Positions 33,565-44,730 of a stretch of 64,000 nucleotides of DNA are shown here, piece by piece; the first letter of the stretch is position 1, and every line of letters begins with the position of its first letter. Source of the DNA: Rostrohypoxylon terebratum (taxonomy: Eukaryota > Ascomycota > Sordariomycetes > Xylariales > Hypoxylaceae); assembly GCA_022497145.1 (NCBI GenBank), contig MU385910.1, positions 62,001 through 126,000 of the forward strand. The letters run 5' to 3'. The notes below the pieces were generated by a model. The model saw nothing but the letters and a program-made list of their open reading frames with translations, did not search any database and was not told the DNA's origin. The position numbers and the translations under genes are program-made.

Positions 33565-36500
33565 AGATGTTTACAGTTCATCTTGAAGACTCAAGTAGTT
33601 GATTCTCCGATGGGGGGAATTTAAAGGCATGATCGCACACTTGATCGCACACTTGATCGAACATGGCACGTTAGCAAGCTCTATTGCGGATGTCTAGATT
33701 TAGAATTGCTGCAATAAAGCATAATGTTTCTTCAATTTGCACAAATCTTCTTAATTGTAGAATTACAGTAGCTTTAGGTGTCTTTCGTTTCTTCTTCTTA
33801 TTTTTTAAAAAATAAGAAAAATAATGGATTTGATAGTATCGTTCTCCAAGGTCCAATGTTAAGTAAGATATTAGAACCATTTAATTACTAGAATGGTGCC
33901 CAGTTAGTAGTAGCGTTAGTGCAGCTGGGTCTCGTAGCACGTGCATAGCAATGCATAGGTGCTTCAACAATGTATGAGATCGACGATTTACGGCATGTTT
34001 CTAGGTACTGATAGGTAAAAGGTGCCCTGAAGGAATGCGGATACAATACCGAAAACCAGACCATCCCGTCTTGGTTGCAGTGCAGCGGCGTCCCGCGTGT
34101 GAGTCATGCAAACTGCTTACACTATTGTGCAAGTGACTTCGATAAACAAGGAAACTCTCGGCAGATCTCGAATTCACGTATCTGCGCATCTAGCAACCGA
34201 GCTAGGTCGAGAAGGCTTACCTACGTACATACTGAATTCCTGAAATCCTGCTAAGTCGTTAATTTACATGAGCGGGAGAACGGAGCAATAGCCAGACCGT
34301 CGGGGTACGGGGTTAAAGGCGGACTCGGACGTTAGCAACCTAGCAATTCCCGCGGACACGAAGGCGGTGCCATGGTTGATGTAGCGAGACGTCGCGGAAC
34401 ATTTTCGTGACAGGAAGCTGAAGTTGATCCCGTGAGCCTCTATTATGCCACCCCCTTCTTCCCTTCTTCCCTTCTTCCCCTCTGCCTCTGCCCCCTGCCC
34501 TTTCCCGTCATATCCACTTAGGGCTTGAGGCGAACAGGCGGCTGAATGGATGTTATTTGTCTAAATTGTTAGTGGGCTACCTTAATTCATAGCTGCGTCG
34601 CGTGCTCGTCTACTATGTAGTATGTAGAAACCTCGTAGCTCGGCATGGTAAATTTCTGAGAGGGACCTACTCAAGAAAATTTGATGTAGCGATTGAAGAC
34701 CGAGGATGGCTGTTGAGGGTCCTTAGCGGGGTATTTCCTTTCTTTTTTCGATTTTCGTATTTATATGCTCTTTTATTGGTTTAACTCGGTAATGACAAAT
34801 GTAGCATGAATCTGAATTAGGTATATTATATTATTGTAGGTAGATTGCCGTAATTATGATGCTAGGGTATCAGGGTATATCGTCTAACGGCCAAAAGGCT
34901 TCTTATAATATTAATAATAGTGACAGACCGAACGGCGAATTAGTCTACTGGGTAGGCAGATCTTGAGGGTTCGAATCTATCGCCACTGCCAAGTGGTAAT
35001 TGCCGTCGTCCCTTGACTCCCTAAAGAATGAAAATCTGGGGAAGCAGGCCAACATCATGAGATGTCTCCGCGAAAAGCCAGACTTACCTACAGTGGTCCT
35101 ACACAATTGTGAGTGGAATATACCTACTAATAGATAGGCGTGGAGGTATTGGTTAGAGCTGTATTATGATGCACCTGAAGGAACGGGCGCGGGTGTCGTC
35201 GAATCCCGACAGACTGGGATGGAGGTTCCGGCTTCACCCACTGTCTAGGATAAGAGCGTTTCCTCATTGGGTACATCGGCCAGGCTCGGACGAATCAGAA
35301 TTGTTCCCCATAGACCCGGTGCCCATACACGCGTCCTAATCCTTCCGGTTTGTTCTCTTAGCTTGACGAAAAACTTTCCAAAGTTCAGTGTTGATTCCGA
35401 AGCTGCCGCGCCGCTTTGCTTTTCTCAGCCCGTACTAGGTAAGCTGTAGTAGTAATATTTAGCTTGTAACTTGTAGCTTGTAGCTTTGCAAGCATCCATG
35501 GATAGGTCCTCCAGGCTACCATGTAGAAGCCTCCAGGCAATAATATGGTTTCGTCATGGAAGTCCTTTTTTTTTAAAAAAAAAAATGCATGTAATAAAAA
35601 ATATTACCAAGTGACGATCTGGCCTCTAGAGGGGGCGGGGGAACACATACAGATAGGTATTCCACAAATAATGAATGCAAGTGATGATTCTGGAACTAAA
35701 GTTAGCGCACCTATTTTTCTTTTACGGTGAAGAATCGCTCAAGTCGCTCTCCTCTAAACCTGTTGCGTATATTTACATTGGGTCAGAATGTTGAAACGGA
35801 GACGAGGGCTTTTTAAGACTTACTAATTACTCTACTACTACTTGGGACATAGGACCCGGGTACCTATGTGTGGTACACATGTGCATATAATCATATTGAA
35901 ATCGGTGCTATTCCCGAGGTCCTTGGTCGTCTGCCTCTAATAGTCTAATGACGGCAACGACTTGCCTGAGTCACAGAATTTAGAGGCGATGGCGCATGGC
36001 GCATGGCAAATAATAACGCTGTACAATACTTAGCTGGATGCGACTACCTCACAGGCTCACAATTCTCCAGGGCTACCTCCGTACACTACCTAGGTAGGCA
36101 GTAGGCAGCTAGGTAGGTACGCGAGGTGAGTGTAATCGGTACAGTTCTAGTTGATGTTGCCCACTGTTGCCCACTGTAGCTGCAATAGCGACGCTAACAG
36201 ACATCTCGGATCCACTGATTTGATTGGAAATTCATGGAAATGTAACCCCAATGACCAACTGGAAAAGAAGGAGCCGGAGGCATTAGCATAGGGCTAATGC
36301 ACGCACCACACCCTGTTTGAAGCCCTTGTGGAACCTTCCCTGCTTCTTTCTCCAACTAGGCAACTGGGCAACCGGGCAGCTGCTAGGGTCCTATTATGGC
36401 AGACTTGAGAGAAAAATACCAAAAAAATGCGATCCAACAATTTTTACTATTCCACCCCCAAAATCCAATATCATCCGCCAAAATCCCATTCACACCAACC

Positions 36501-36914
36501 CTTCCTTTGCGTGAGATTCTTTCTCTCTCTTCCTCGTGTCTATTGAGGTTTCTACACCCAGCGCCATAACTATTTTTCTTAACTATTGCAATAGCGCGTT
36601 TGTTTGACGGCTACGGTGCTGTCAAATGAACCTGCAACGACCAATTATATCTTTTCTCTATGTAAGTCGTCATTGAACTGGGTCCTCGTTTTTTTTTGGC
36701 CCTTTTTTTTTCCGCGTCCCACTCTCGCAGGCGATCAAATTTTGTGCTCCAGCGGCGACCTCGATATATTTGACTTGCGCGCGAACAAACGAAAAAAAAA
36801 AAAAACCTCATATTTCCCCCGTTACACCCAATCTTGAATAACCAGTTGAGTATCTGCTAATCAGTGTATTTTTGGCCGTATTCTTAGTCACCCTCCCCTC
36901 CTGGCGTCATCTAA
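33565..36914. other. 3.3-kb gene-free region
   Basis: No coding gene recognised. It has a tandem repeat of GATCGCACACTT (33631-33660), the tRNA-like A/B-box element at 34941-34977 (listed separately), pyrimidine-rich tracts near 34450-34500 and several ACCTAGGTAGG-type short repeats near 36090-36120. The last few hundred bases are the PPR gene leader, with a possible 5' UTR intron at 36662-36730 (GTAAGT to CGCAG), which I could not confirm. Confidence 0.45.
34941..34977 (+). ncRNA. tRNA-like Pol III element (A box and B box), degenerate
   Basis: TAGTCTACTGGG at 34941-34952 fits an A box, and GGTTCGAATC at 34968-34977 is a perfect B box. The spacing of about 28 nt is shorter than in a tRNA, and no anticodon arm or acceptor stem can be folded. 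It is therefore a tRNA fragment or the 5' part of a SINE-like element rather than a working tRNA gene. Confidence 0.35.
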
Positions 36915-39900
36915 ATGCCCACCATCTACTCGTCCTTGTACCAGAATTTCATCCGTCAAGGATTTGCGAAATCTTTCACTCACGGCTACGCCCAATCCGT
37001 CGTAGCTGCAACTCATCCCCATGTTCTAAATTCTCAGAACCGTCCGTCGTTTGCTCGACGTAACAGTCAGCGCCTCGGACGTCTCTCTGGTCTTCAACTC
37101 CAGAACGCTTTCCACAGCTCGAATCAGCACGAGCTGCGCCATGACAAGCATGGCAGCCATGGGAACTTAGATGCCTACTTCGAAGCTCTGAGAAAACAGC
37201 AGGACACCGGCGACGTCGAAAAGGAATGGACTCAATTCCAATTCCCCAAGCCCATAGAATGGAGACCTAACGCCTCTTCCGTCCTTGATGGCCCAGAGTC
37301 CAAGACACCGAACGCTGATGCCGCCGAGGCTCTCGGAGCTGACCAAGATGGAGTTGAAGACTTGCCCGTTGCTATAGATGCGGAAACAGCGCTAGCGCAC
37401 ATAGATGCTGCCATTGAGAAGGAAATTGAGGTTCGCGAGTTGAGAGCGGCCCTTGAAGAGAGTGCCACACAATCTCCACGAGTGGCAACTCCTGCCATTG
37501 TCAGTGGCGTCCAGTCTCGAGCTCTCACTCCGGTCATCGAGAGATCCGCGTCACCCGCTAGTGTTGCTCGCTCTGCAACGCCGCCAGTTGATCCCCAATC
37601 CCAAAGCTATGCGGACCATCTCTCTAAGCTTTCTGAAGATGGCCGATATGCGGAGATTCCGGCCGTCTTTGAGGCAATGCTTGTTGCCGACATTAAGCCC
37701 ATTGCCGCAGCTTACAACGCCCTGCTGGTCGCTGCCATTCACATCCCCAGCGAGAAGAACGAGGTGGTTTCTAAGGCTTTAGATGTCTATGCTGACATGA
37801 TGCGACGGAAGATCGTGCCTGATAGCGATACTTACAATATCCTTGTTGGCTTGTTGGCCGCTCGATGTCTAGAAGTGTCGTCCCTCAAGAAGGGTCTCGA
37901 GGACAAGCGCCTCCGTTTTGGCGGCATGGATGAACCTGGGAAGTTCATGTTCGCTTCGAATGAGCTGGAACATGCCATTCTGTCGGAGGACGACAGACTT
38001 GACTTTGCTATCAAGTTGTTCGAGACCTCTGTTTTAACAAACCGAGCCAACTACTCCTCAGAGACCTACCACCAACTTATCTCAGCATGTGCTCAAGCTG
38101 GTCGTGTGTCTGACATGCTTCACTTATTTGAGCACATGGAGCTTAGTGGTGCTGTTCCGTTCGCAGCAACCTTTCCCTCTATGATCACCGCGTTCGCCAA
38201 TACGGGTGATTTAGCCAGCGCTGTTGAATGCTACAACGAATACAAGGATCTTGCCGTTGCTCATGACAACGGTAACTACACATTGAATGACCGGTTAGAC
38301 TCTCGGGTATATGCTTCAGTAATCAATGCTTATGTAATCAACGATAAATTGGAGGGTGCGAAAAAGTTCTACGAGAAGATTGTCAGTTCTTATGGAGTAC
38401 GTGCCGCCGAAATCCGTGATGCCATCATCAGCGGGGGTTTCGTTAAGGGCTTCACTGCCAGGGGAATTTACCACGAAGCACTTCAGTGGGCCCAGGCTAT
38501 CGAGAACAACGCACGCTTGAGTTCCTTGGCGGAAATTGCTACTGCTGCGGCTGATTCTGGAGACCGACATACTGCGGTTGCTGCTTTCGCCAACCTCCCT
38601 TCAGTGTTTCCGGGTATTGCGGTTCCTGCAATGGCCTTGCTGGCGCTCAGTGTCCGAGATGGCGACGTTCCAGCTGCTGCTAGGTATTGGCACGTGCTTA
38701 GTAACCCAGAAACCAAGGTTGACTCTTCTTTCATCGAGCCCACAGCCATGTATGCTGTTGCAATGATTGGGTCGGGTCAGGTTGCGGAAGGCCTATCTGA
38801 GTCTGAATTGATGTTCCAGCGAATCCGAGCCATTGAGAACGAGACTAAACCACACCTTGCGGATGAAATCGAAGAAGGAATGGAGTTTATCTCTAGGTTC
38901 ATGGCCACGCGTGGCATTACGGACCCTCGTGAGGTTGCTTCCCAGTCTAGCTTCGGCCAGCAGACCTTTTCTGCCTCGCCTTATTCATCAACACCCACTG
39001 TCTCGAGTTATGAGGACAATTTTGATCCTTACGCCCACAACACTGACTTCAAAGGCTCTTCCATCATTTCTGACGAGCTCGAGGGTGCGCATGGACGTAA
39101 GGGACCCCGACTCAACGAGGCACTCACCCGTTTCCGTAACATGCGACGCGCGGGACGTCATCCAAGATATATCACATATGCCAAGATGATCTCTGCTGCG
39201 GCACGAGAGGGTAAGATGGACCTGTGCCACGATATTCTAGCCATGGCACGCACGGATGTGCCTTTCCTCCCGCAATACTCTGTCGTTCGCTACGGCTGGT
39301 CTTCTATCCTCGACGCTATGGTCGGTTCATGTTTGACACTCGGTGACCGCGTTTTGGCAGAACAGTACCATCTCGAGCTTCTTCAAATGGGGGCTGCTCC
39401 TTCGGCAAATACATTCGGTCTCTACATTACAACTCTCAAGGAGTCAACCAAGACCTTCGACGAGGCTTCGGAAGCGGTAAAGATTTTCCATCGTGCTAAG
39501 GCTGAGGGTGTTGAGCCTTCGTCTTTCTTGTACAATGCTCTGATTGGTAAACTCGGAAAAGCCCGCCGTATCGATGATTGCCTCTTCTACTTCGCCGAGA
39601 TGCGCGCCTTGGGTATCAAGCCAACGAGTGTGACCTATGGAACGATTGTCAATGCTCTCTGCCGTGTTAGCGACGAGAAGTTTGCGGAAGAGCTCTTCGA
39701 TGAGATGGAATCTATGCCCAACTACAAGGCTCGTCCGGCTCCGTACAACAGCATGATGCAATTCTTCCTCACCACCAAACGCGATAAGACTAAGGTTCTC
39801 TCTTATTATGACCGTATGCAGGCCAAGGGAATTGCACCGACTGCGCATACTTATAAGCTCCTAGTCGACACTCACGCCACCCTCGAACCCGTCAATATGA

Positions 39901-40436
39901 CCGCTGCCGAAGTTGTTTTGGACATGATCCGCGCCTCTGGCCAGAAACCCGAACCGGTACACTATGCTTCGTTGATCCATGCTCGCGGCTGTGTCCTTCA
40001 CGACATGCAAGGTGCAAGGAAGATATTCGATTCTGTTATGAACGACCCAGCCATTCGCCCCAATGCCTGCCTCTTCCAAGCATTGTTCGAGGCTATGGTC
40101 GCTAACCACCAGGTTGCCGACACTGAGGCAATCCTGTCCGTAATGAAGCAAAAGCGTGTTGAACTCACTCCTTACATTGCCAACACCCTCATCCACGGCT
40201 GGGCTAGCGAGAAAAACATCGACAAGGCTATCTCGATTTACAGCAGTGTTGGCCGCGACAAGCGTGAGCCTAGCACATACGAGGCAATGACTCGCGCCTA
40301 CCTTGCCGTTGAAGATCGTGAGCATGCTAAGCTGGTCGTAAGCGAGATGCTCTCACGAGGTTACCCTAGTGCTGTTGTGAACAAGGTTCTGGAACTTCTC
40401 GGCGGTGGTAGCAGCGAAGAAGCAGTCGTTGCTTAA
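36915..40436 (+). CDS. large mitochondrial pentatricopeptide repeat (PPR) protein
   Basis: Single exon of 1173 aa from the ATG at 36915. The N terminus (about 60 residues, Arg/Ser/Gln/His-rich, nearly without acidic residues) looks like a mitochondrial presequence. After a Glu-rich linker (about 85-210) come PPR helical hairpins, such as IAAYNALLVAAI, DTYNILVGLL, ETYHQLISACAQAGRVSDMLHLFEHMELSGAVP, SFLYNALIGKLGKARRIDDCLFYFAEMRALGIKPTSVTYGTIVNALCR and PAPYNSMMQFFL. The repeats occur in two blocks separated by a Ser-rich stretch (about 675-720). Such proteins bind organellar mRNA; size and layout match Neurospora CYA-5, required for COX1 expression. The orthology is likely but unproven here. The gene is convergent with DBP7. 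Confidence 0.88.
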   Translation: MPTIYSSLYQNFIRQGFAKSFTHGYAQSVVAATHPHVLNSQNRPSFARRNSQRLGRLSGLQLQNAFHSSNQHELRHDKHGSHGNLDAYFEALRKQQDTGDVEKEWTQFQFPKPIEWRPNASSVLDGPESKTPNADAAEALGADQDGVEDLPVAIDAETALAHIDAAIEKEIEVRELRAALEESATQSPRVATPAIVSGVQSRALTPVIERSASPASVARSATPPVDPQSQSYADHLSKLSEDGRYAEIPAVFEAMLVADIKPIAAAYNALLVAAIHIPSEKNEVVSKALDVYADMMRRKIVPDSDTYNILVGLLAARCLEVSSLKKGLEDKRLRFGGMDEPGKFMFASNELEHAILSEDDRLDFAIKLFETSVLTNRANYSSETYHQLISACAQAGRVSDMLHLFEHMELSGAVPFAATFPSMITAFANTGDLASAVECYNEYKDLAVAHDNGNYTLNDRLDSRVYASVINAYVINDKLEGAKKFYEKIVSSYGVRAAEIRDAIISGGFVKGFTARGIYHEALQWAQAIENNARLSSLAEIATAAADSGDRHTAVAAFANLPSVFPGIAVPAMALLALSVRDGDVPAAARYWHVLSNPETKVDSSFIEPTAMYAVAMIGSGQVAEGLSESELMFQRIRAIENETKPHLADEIEEGMEFISRFMATRGITDPREVASQSSFGQQTFSASPYSSTPTVSSYEDNFDPYAHNTDFKGSSIISDELEGAHGRKGPRLNEALTRFRNMRRAGRHPRYITYAKMISAAAREGKMDLCHDILAMARTDVPFLPQYSVVRYGWSSILDAMVGSCLTLGDRVLAEQYHLELLQMGAAPSANTFGLYITTLKESTKTFDEASEAVKIFHRAKAEGVEPSSFLYNALIGKLGKARRIDDCLFYFAEMRALGIKPTSVTYGTIVNALCRVSDEKFAEELFDEMESMPNYKARPAPYNSMMQFFLTTKRDKTKVLSYYDRMQAKGIAPTAHTYKLLVDTHATLEPVNMTAAEVVLDMIRASGQKPEPVHYASLIHARGCVLHDMQGARKIFDSVMNDPAIRPNACLFQALFEAMVANHQVADTEAILSVMKQKRVELTPYIANTLIHGWASEKNIDKAISIYSSVGRDKREPSTYEAMTRAYLAVEDREHAKLVVSEMLSRGYPSAVVNKVLELLGGGSSEEAVVA

Positions 40437-41413
40437 ATGTCAAATACACTGCTATTTCTGTTTTCCATGTTTTTTTCTTTTGTTCTTTGCTTTTAATCGC
40501 GATACCCCATCTTGTGTGTTACAAGAGGTTGATATGATTTTTTTCTTTCGCCGGGGTAGTCGGTTGAAGTGAGGGGCAGCATAGCTGATCTTGGGCCAGG
40601 CGTTCTTCAGGTTGCATGTAAAATGGGTTACGGACTGGGGAAAAGGGGCATCGGCTGGCATGGATTTATAGACCAATCTCCACTCTGCATATACTGCGAA
40701 AGAACTTCCATATTGTTATTTCCTACGGGCGGAGAGCTACCGGGCGGCACCCCAAGGGTTCGGGCGACGGTTAGCCCACGAGATAAAGAGAAAGGCGTTC
40801 GGGACGGTTAGTTGATGGGAATGCACTCACGATACATTTATGTTGCGCGTGAGAGCACTTATGGATTGGCGCTGACGTAGCTCTGGGTGCCTTGTATGAT
40901 AGAATCAATACATGGAAGTTGTTCTCGATATTTATGTGTCCAGATTGTGATGTCATGTCATGATCTGCTGTCGTACTTGGATCATGTTTGATGTCGATAG
41001 TCTCAAGAATTTACTAGCAAATCAGGATGTGACTTCGTCGTCGGATCTATCTCCAAGTGTCCACCAGCATATAAATCGAGAATTACATCATTTCCCCAGT
41101 AGTTAGTAAGATATTGTTTAACAACTCGGGTAGGTTCGTGATCATCTTGATTATCGGCAGTTCTCATATCATATGTATATGTAGAATTAGGTATATATCG
41201 CTCTGCTCTGAGAGGTAAAATATGTATGATGAACAGATCTTATAGCACAAATCTCTCGAGTAACAATCCCACATCGAATTTATCACCAACTCCGCGCAAT
41301 TCGTTAAACTCGAGCTTTTTTTTTTGTCTATGCCCGCTCCCACCAATCCTACACCCCATCTCCCAATTCTCACCCATTATCTTTTTATGTGGTATAGGAC
41401 CTAGGTTATCCCT
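40437..41413. other. convergent spacer PPR gene / DBP7
   Basis: About 980 bases between two stops, which should hold both 3' UTRs. A CCTAGG repeat copy is at about 41395-41407. No gene was recognised. Confidence 0.5.
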
Positions 41414-43792
41414 TCAGCCGATGTTGAACTCTCCAGCTGCGCTCATCACCTGCTTCATCTTCATCCTCATCCTCCTCGCCGCATCCTCGTCGACGGCGTT
41501 CTCGCCATCGCTGTCGTCGCCGCCGCCTCTGCTCTTGTTCTGCGCACCGCCGTTGCCGCTCTTCTGCTGCTGGCCAGGTTTGTACGTCCTCCTCGACGGC
41601 CCGCCGCCGATGCCTCCGGGCGCCTCGCGCAGCCCGAAGCTCTTGGCCGCGTGGCCTAGGTGGAGCTGCGTGATGTCGAAGAAGCCGCGCTCATCGCGCA
41701 CGTGCGTGGCGTACGCGCGGATATGCGACCGGAAGGCCTGCCGCGCCGAGTCTAGGAGTTTCTTCGCGTCTCCCCCTTTCCCATTCCCTTTCGCGTTCCC
41801 GGTTCCTTCCTCGGTTCCACCGCCTTCCTTCTCGGAGGCTAGGAGCCGCTGTTCGATGTGCAATTGCAGAGCTTCCGCGCGGGAGTTCGGCGTCTGGCGA
41901 TCGGATACCAAGGTCTGTGCTTCGGACGCCTTGTCCGGTTTCGGCAGGGTGATGGGAGTTACGAAGCCCTTCTGCAGTATGGTGTCGTAGGATTGGGGGG
42001 TGAGCGGGGTTGCAGATTTTAGGAGCTCGACGTAGCCCTCCTCGCAACCTGGTTGGAGGAAAAGTGCGGCTTTACCTGGTCGGCCCGCGCGAGCGGTTCG
42101 ACCGATGCGATGGACGTGGTCGTCGATGCTGAAGGCGGGATCGTACTCGATAACGAGGTCGACCGCGGGGACGTCAAGACCGCGGGACGCGATATCGGTT
42201 GTGATGAGCACGGATGGGTTCTTGGAGGCGTGGAAGGCGGCCAGGGTGGATGTGCGGACGGGCTGCTGGAGGGAGCCGTGGAGTTTGAGGAGGGTTATCT
42301 CGGGATTTGCTGGTGATGTGATGTAAGCGGCGTTGGCAACGGTGTCCCTCGTAGGAGACGCGTCGTTGGACGAAGAGGATCGTGATGGCGTAGAGCGGAA
42401 TAGATCAAAGTGAAAGTCGACCGAGTCGGCGCAAGAGATAAAGACGATAGCCTTCATGACTGAGCCTTTGCGAGCGAAAGCAGATTTCAGAAGTGCTATC
42501 AATGTGACCAAACGTAATTTTGCTGGGACGACGATGTAAGACTGCTTGAGTTGAGACGGCGCGCTGAAAACAGCATCATTAGTCTCAATAGCCGCATCCG
42601 CCTCGTTTTCTGACTTGGATGCCGTGATATGGATGGCATCTTGCAAACTGATCTCGCCTAATTTTTGCACATTCATCTTCATCGTGGCGGAACAGAGCAC
42701 GGTGACACGCCGTTGCGGCAAGGCGCCGAGGGTGACCCCCTCCTTATTTTTCTCTTTTAGTTTCTCCTGACGGATTTTCCCCACGATACTTTTCAACTCC
42801 TCTTCAAATCCCATCTCCATTAACCTATCCCCCTCATCGAGAATGAGCCACCTCACGGTGCCGACGTCTAAAACCTTCGTGTTGTCTAAATGATCGGCAA
42901 GACGACCGGGAGTAGCGATTAATATATTAATGCCTTTCCTCAGTCGAGCTTTTTCGGACTTTTTACTCTCTCCTCCGATGACCGTCGTACTAACGATCCA
43001 AGGGGTAGAATGTAGGACTTTCTCCAGCACAGTAGCAATTTGTTTGCATAGTTCTCTTGTCGGGGCTAAGATGATAGCAAACAAGCCCGAGTCGCGATGT
43101 ATTCGAATTCCGGTGCTAGAGCCGTCTTCGTTGTGACTCAAGGCAATAATTCGTTGAACAATAGGTAATAGATATGCTAGAGTCTTTCCAGATCCGGTCT
43201 CGGCCTGCAGGAAAGCATCACTATCATCTTTTATGAGCAGCGGGATAGTATTCTTTTGTATAGAAGTCGGCGCCTTCATCTCGAGTTTAGACGATAAATG
43301 TTGGGCGATTCGCGGTGACAATCCTAAGGCGTGGAAGTTTTCGGCTTCTTCTGATAATGGAGCATTAGACGGCTTCGCAGGTTCCGACTCCTCAACTGTG
43401 GCTACATCCTCAAAAACAGTTCTCGGTGTCGGGTTAGAGGTAAATAGCCTAGATGTGACGCCGCCAGCTTTGGTAGGCGCATTGCCTTGTCTGGGTCCTG
43501 TATCGGGTGTGTCTTTTCCAAAGTACGTTGCTCGACCATTCGAGTTGCCAAATGTCCGCTGGCGCTTTGCAGGTCTCTCATCTCGGTCGTAATCATGGTG
43601 GGAGTGTCGTCGATCGTTGGACAGTGGGGTGGAATTGGCTGAGCTCGGATGCGCATGGCCTTCGCGATTCTTTTGTGCGCTTCGCTGGGCGTGAACTCGA
43701 TCTCTCCAGCGACCACCTGTGAATTTAACCTGTTTCTTAAGCGGAGCATCGCCACCGATGTCGAAATTCAAAAGCATACCACCGTCTGCCAT
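41414..43792 (-). CDS. DBP7: ATP-dependent RNA helicase DBP7
   Basis: Single exon, 792 aa. DBP7 is a nucleolar DEAD-box helicase needed for 60S ribosomal subunit assembly. Motifs: Q motif with PTSIQKNTIPLL (175-186), Walker A AETGSGKT (197-204), PTRELCKQ, TPGRLADHLDNT, and motif II DEGD (319-322) in place of DEAD, as is usual for DBP7. The helicase C lobe shows SAT, FISCADSVDFHFDLF, TTDIASRGLDVP and HRIGRTARAG. The DBP7-specific C-terminal YATHVRDERGFFDITQLHLGHAAKSFGLREAPGGIG is also present. The N terminus (1-150) is basic and low complexity, consistent with nucleolar targeting. No introns are needed, unlike many neighbours. The gene is co-oriented with TRS85. Confidence 0.94.
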   Translation of the reverse strand: MADGGMLLNFDIGGDAPLKKQVKFTGGRWRDRVHAQRSAQKNREGHAHPSSANSTPLSNDRRHSHHDYDRDERPAKRQRTFGNSNGRATYFGKDTPDTGPRQGNAPTKAGGVTSRLFTSNPTPRTVFEDVATVEESEPAKPSNAPLSEEAENFHALGLSPRIAQHLSSKLEMKAPTSIQKNTIPLLIKDDSDAFLQAETGSGKTLAYLLPIVQRIIALSHNEDGSSTGIRIHRDSGLFAIILAPTRELCKQIATVLEKVLHSTPWIVSTTVIGGESKKSEKARLRKGINILIATPGRLADHLDNTKVLDVGTVRWLILDEGDRLMEMGFEEELKSIVGKIRQEKLKEKNKEGVTLGALPQRRVTVLCSATMKMNVQKLGEISLQDAIHITASKSENEADAAIETNDAVFSAPSQLKQSYIVVPAKLRLVTLIALLKSAFARKGSVMKAIVFISCADSVDFHFDLFRSTPSRSSSSNDASPTRDTVANAAYITSPANPEITLLKLHGSLQQPVRTSTLAAFHASKNPSVLITTDIASRGLDVPAVDLVIEYDPAFSIDDHVHRIGRTARAGRPGKAALFLQPGCEEGYVELLKSATPLTPQSYDTILQKGFVTPITLPKPDKASEAQTLVSDRQTPNSRAEALQLHIEQRLLASEKEGGGTEEGTGNAKGNGKGGDAKKLLDSARQAFRSHIRAYATHVRDERGFFDITQLHLGHAAKSFGLREAPGGIGGGPSRRTYKPGQQQKSGNGGAQNKSRGGGDDSDGENAVDEDAARRMRMKMKQVMSAAGEFNIG

Positions 43793-44730
43793 GGTCGCGA
43801 GAGCTTGCGGATGTCTCTTGCGCAGATGTAGAAAAGTGGGAAATGGAAATGGAAATGGCAGAATTTCCTAAACTTTTTGGCGGTCTACTGCATGGGTCGG
43901 AGTATCGATAACGAAAGTACCCATGGTCCCATGTACTAATACCATGTTAAAAGCATTTGTAGCATAAATGCATATGAATGCATAATATTGATATAACAAT
44001 ATATGGTTTATGTAATTTGCTTACTATCTACATACGTAGGTTAGATCTCCTTGAGAACTCAGTGAGTACTTAGATTCCTAGATAGATTCCCTTCTTCGCA
44101 GTTAGATGAACGTAGGCACGAGACTATATGAGTTCGTAGAATAGGATTTACACGTCAATAATAACTGCACGACAAGTATCAGGGTCGTAGAAGTAACTTT
44201 CACGTATCCTTCCCCATTTCAAGTCAAGGTCGGAACTAGATTGGCAACCTAGGTCCTAGATCCTAGGGACCTACCTAGCTTGATCCAAGAATGCTTGAGG
44301 CCCAAGTCAACACAAGCAACTATATGAATGAAGGACATGTTCTGATAACATCATGGATGTTAGGAACACCAAAATAACCTCAAAATGAGATCAGTACAGT
44401 TCGAAGTAAAATAACGTTACTTAGCTGCAAGGACATATTCAGATCATCTATGATAGACTCAATCTATGCCTTCGTACTCGCTTAAACCTACACCACGTCG
44501 TCAATAAGTACATACCGAAAAGCATTACAAAGCATTAATCTAACACTCTAATCCAAAGACTCAAACTCAGGAACCCGTCATCACATTAAACGAAGAAAAA
44601 GGTGTAATCATTCCCCTAGGTTCGGTAATTAATAATCCCCATACAAAACAGTATCATGTGAAGGACCATCTAAAACCATCCATGCCCCGTCCCAACCAAC
44701 CGTACCGTGCCGTCTGCAGTAGGTGGGCGA
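43793..44730. other. intergenic, DBP7 upstream region
   Basis: About 940 AT-rich bases. It includes a three-unit copy of the palindromic repeat (44248-44280). It holds the DBP7 promoter and the TRS85 3' UTR; nothing else was recognised. Confidence 0.5.

Noticed and set aside
39444..40325. Two open frames of 134 and 154 codons antisense to the PPR gene
   Set aside because: Shadow frames of a 1173-codon gene; no motifs, no splice support.
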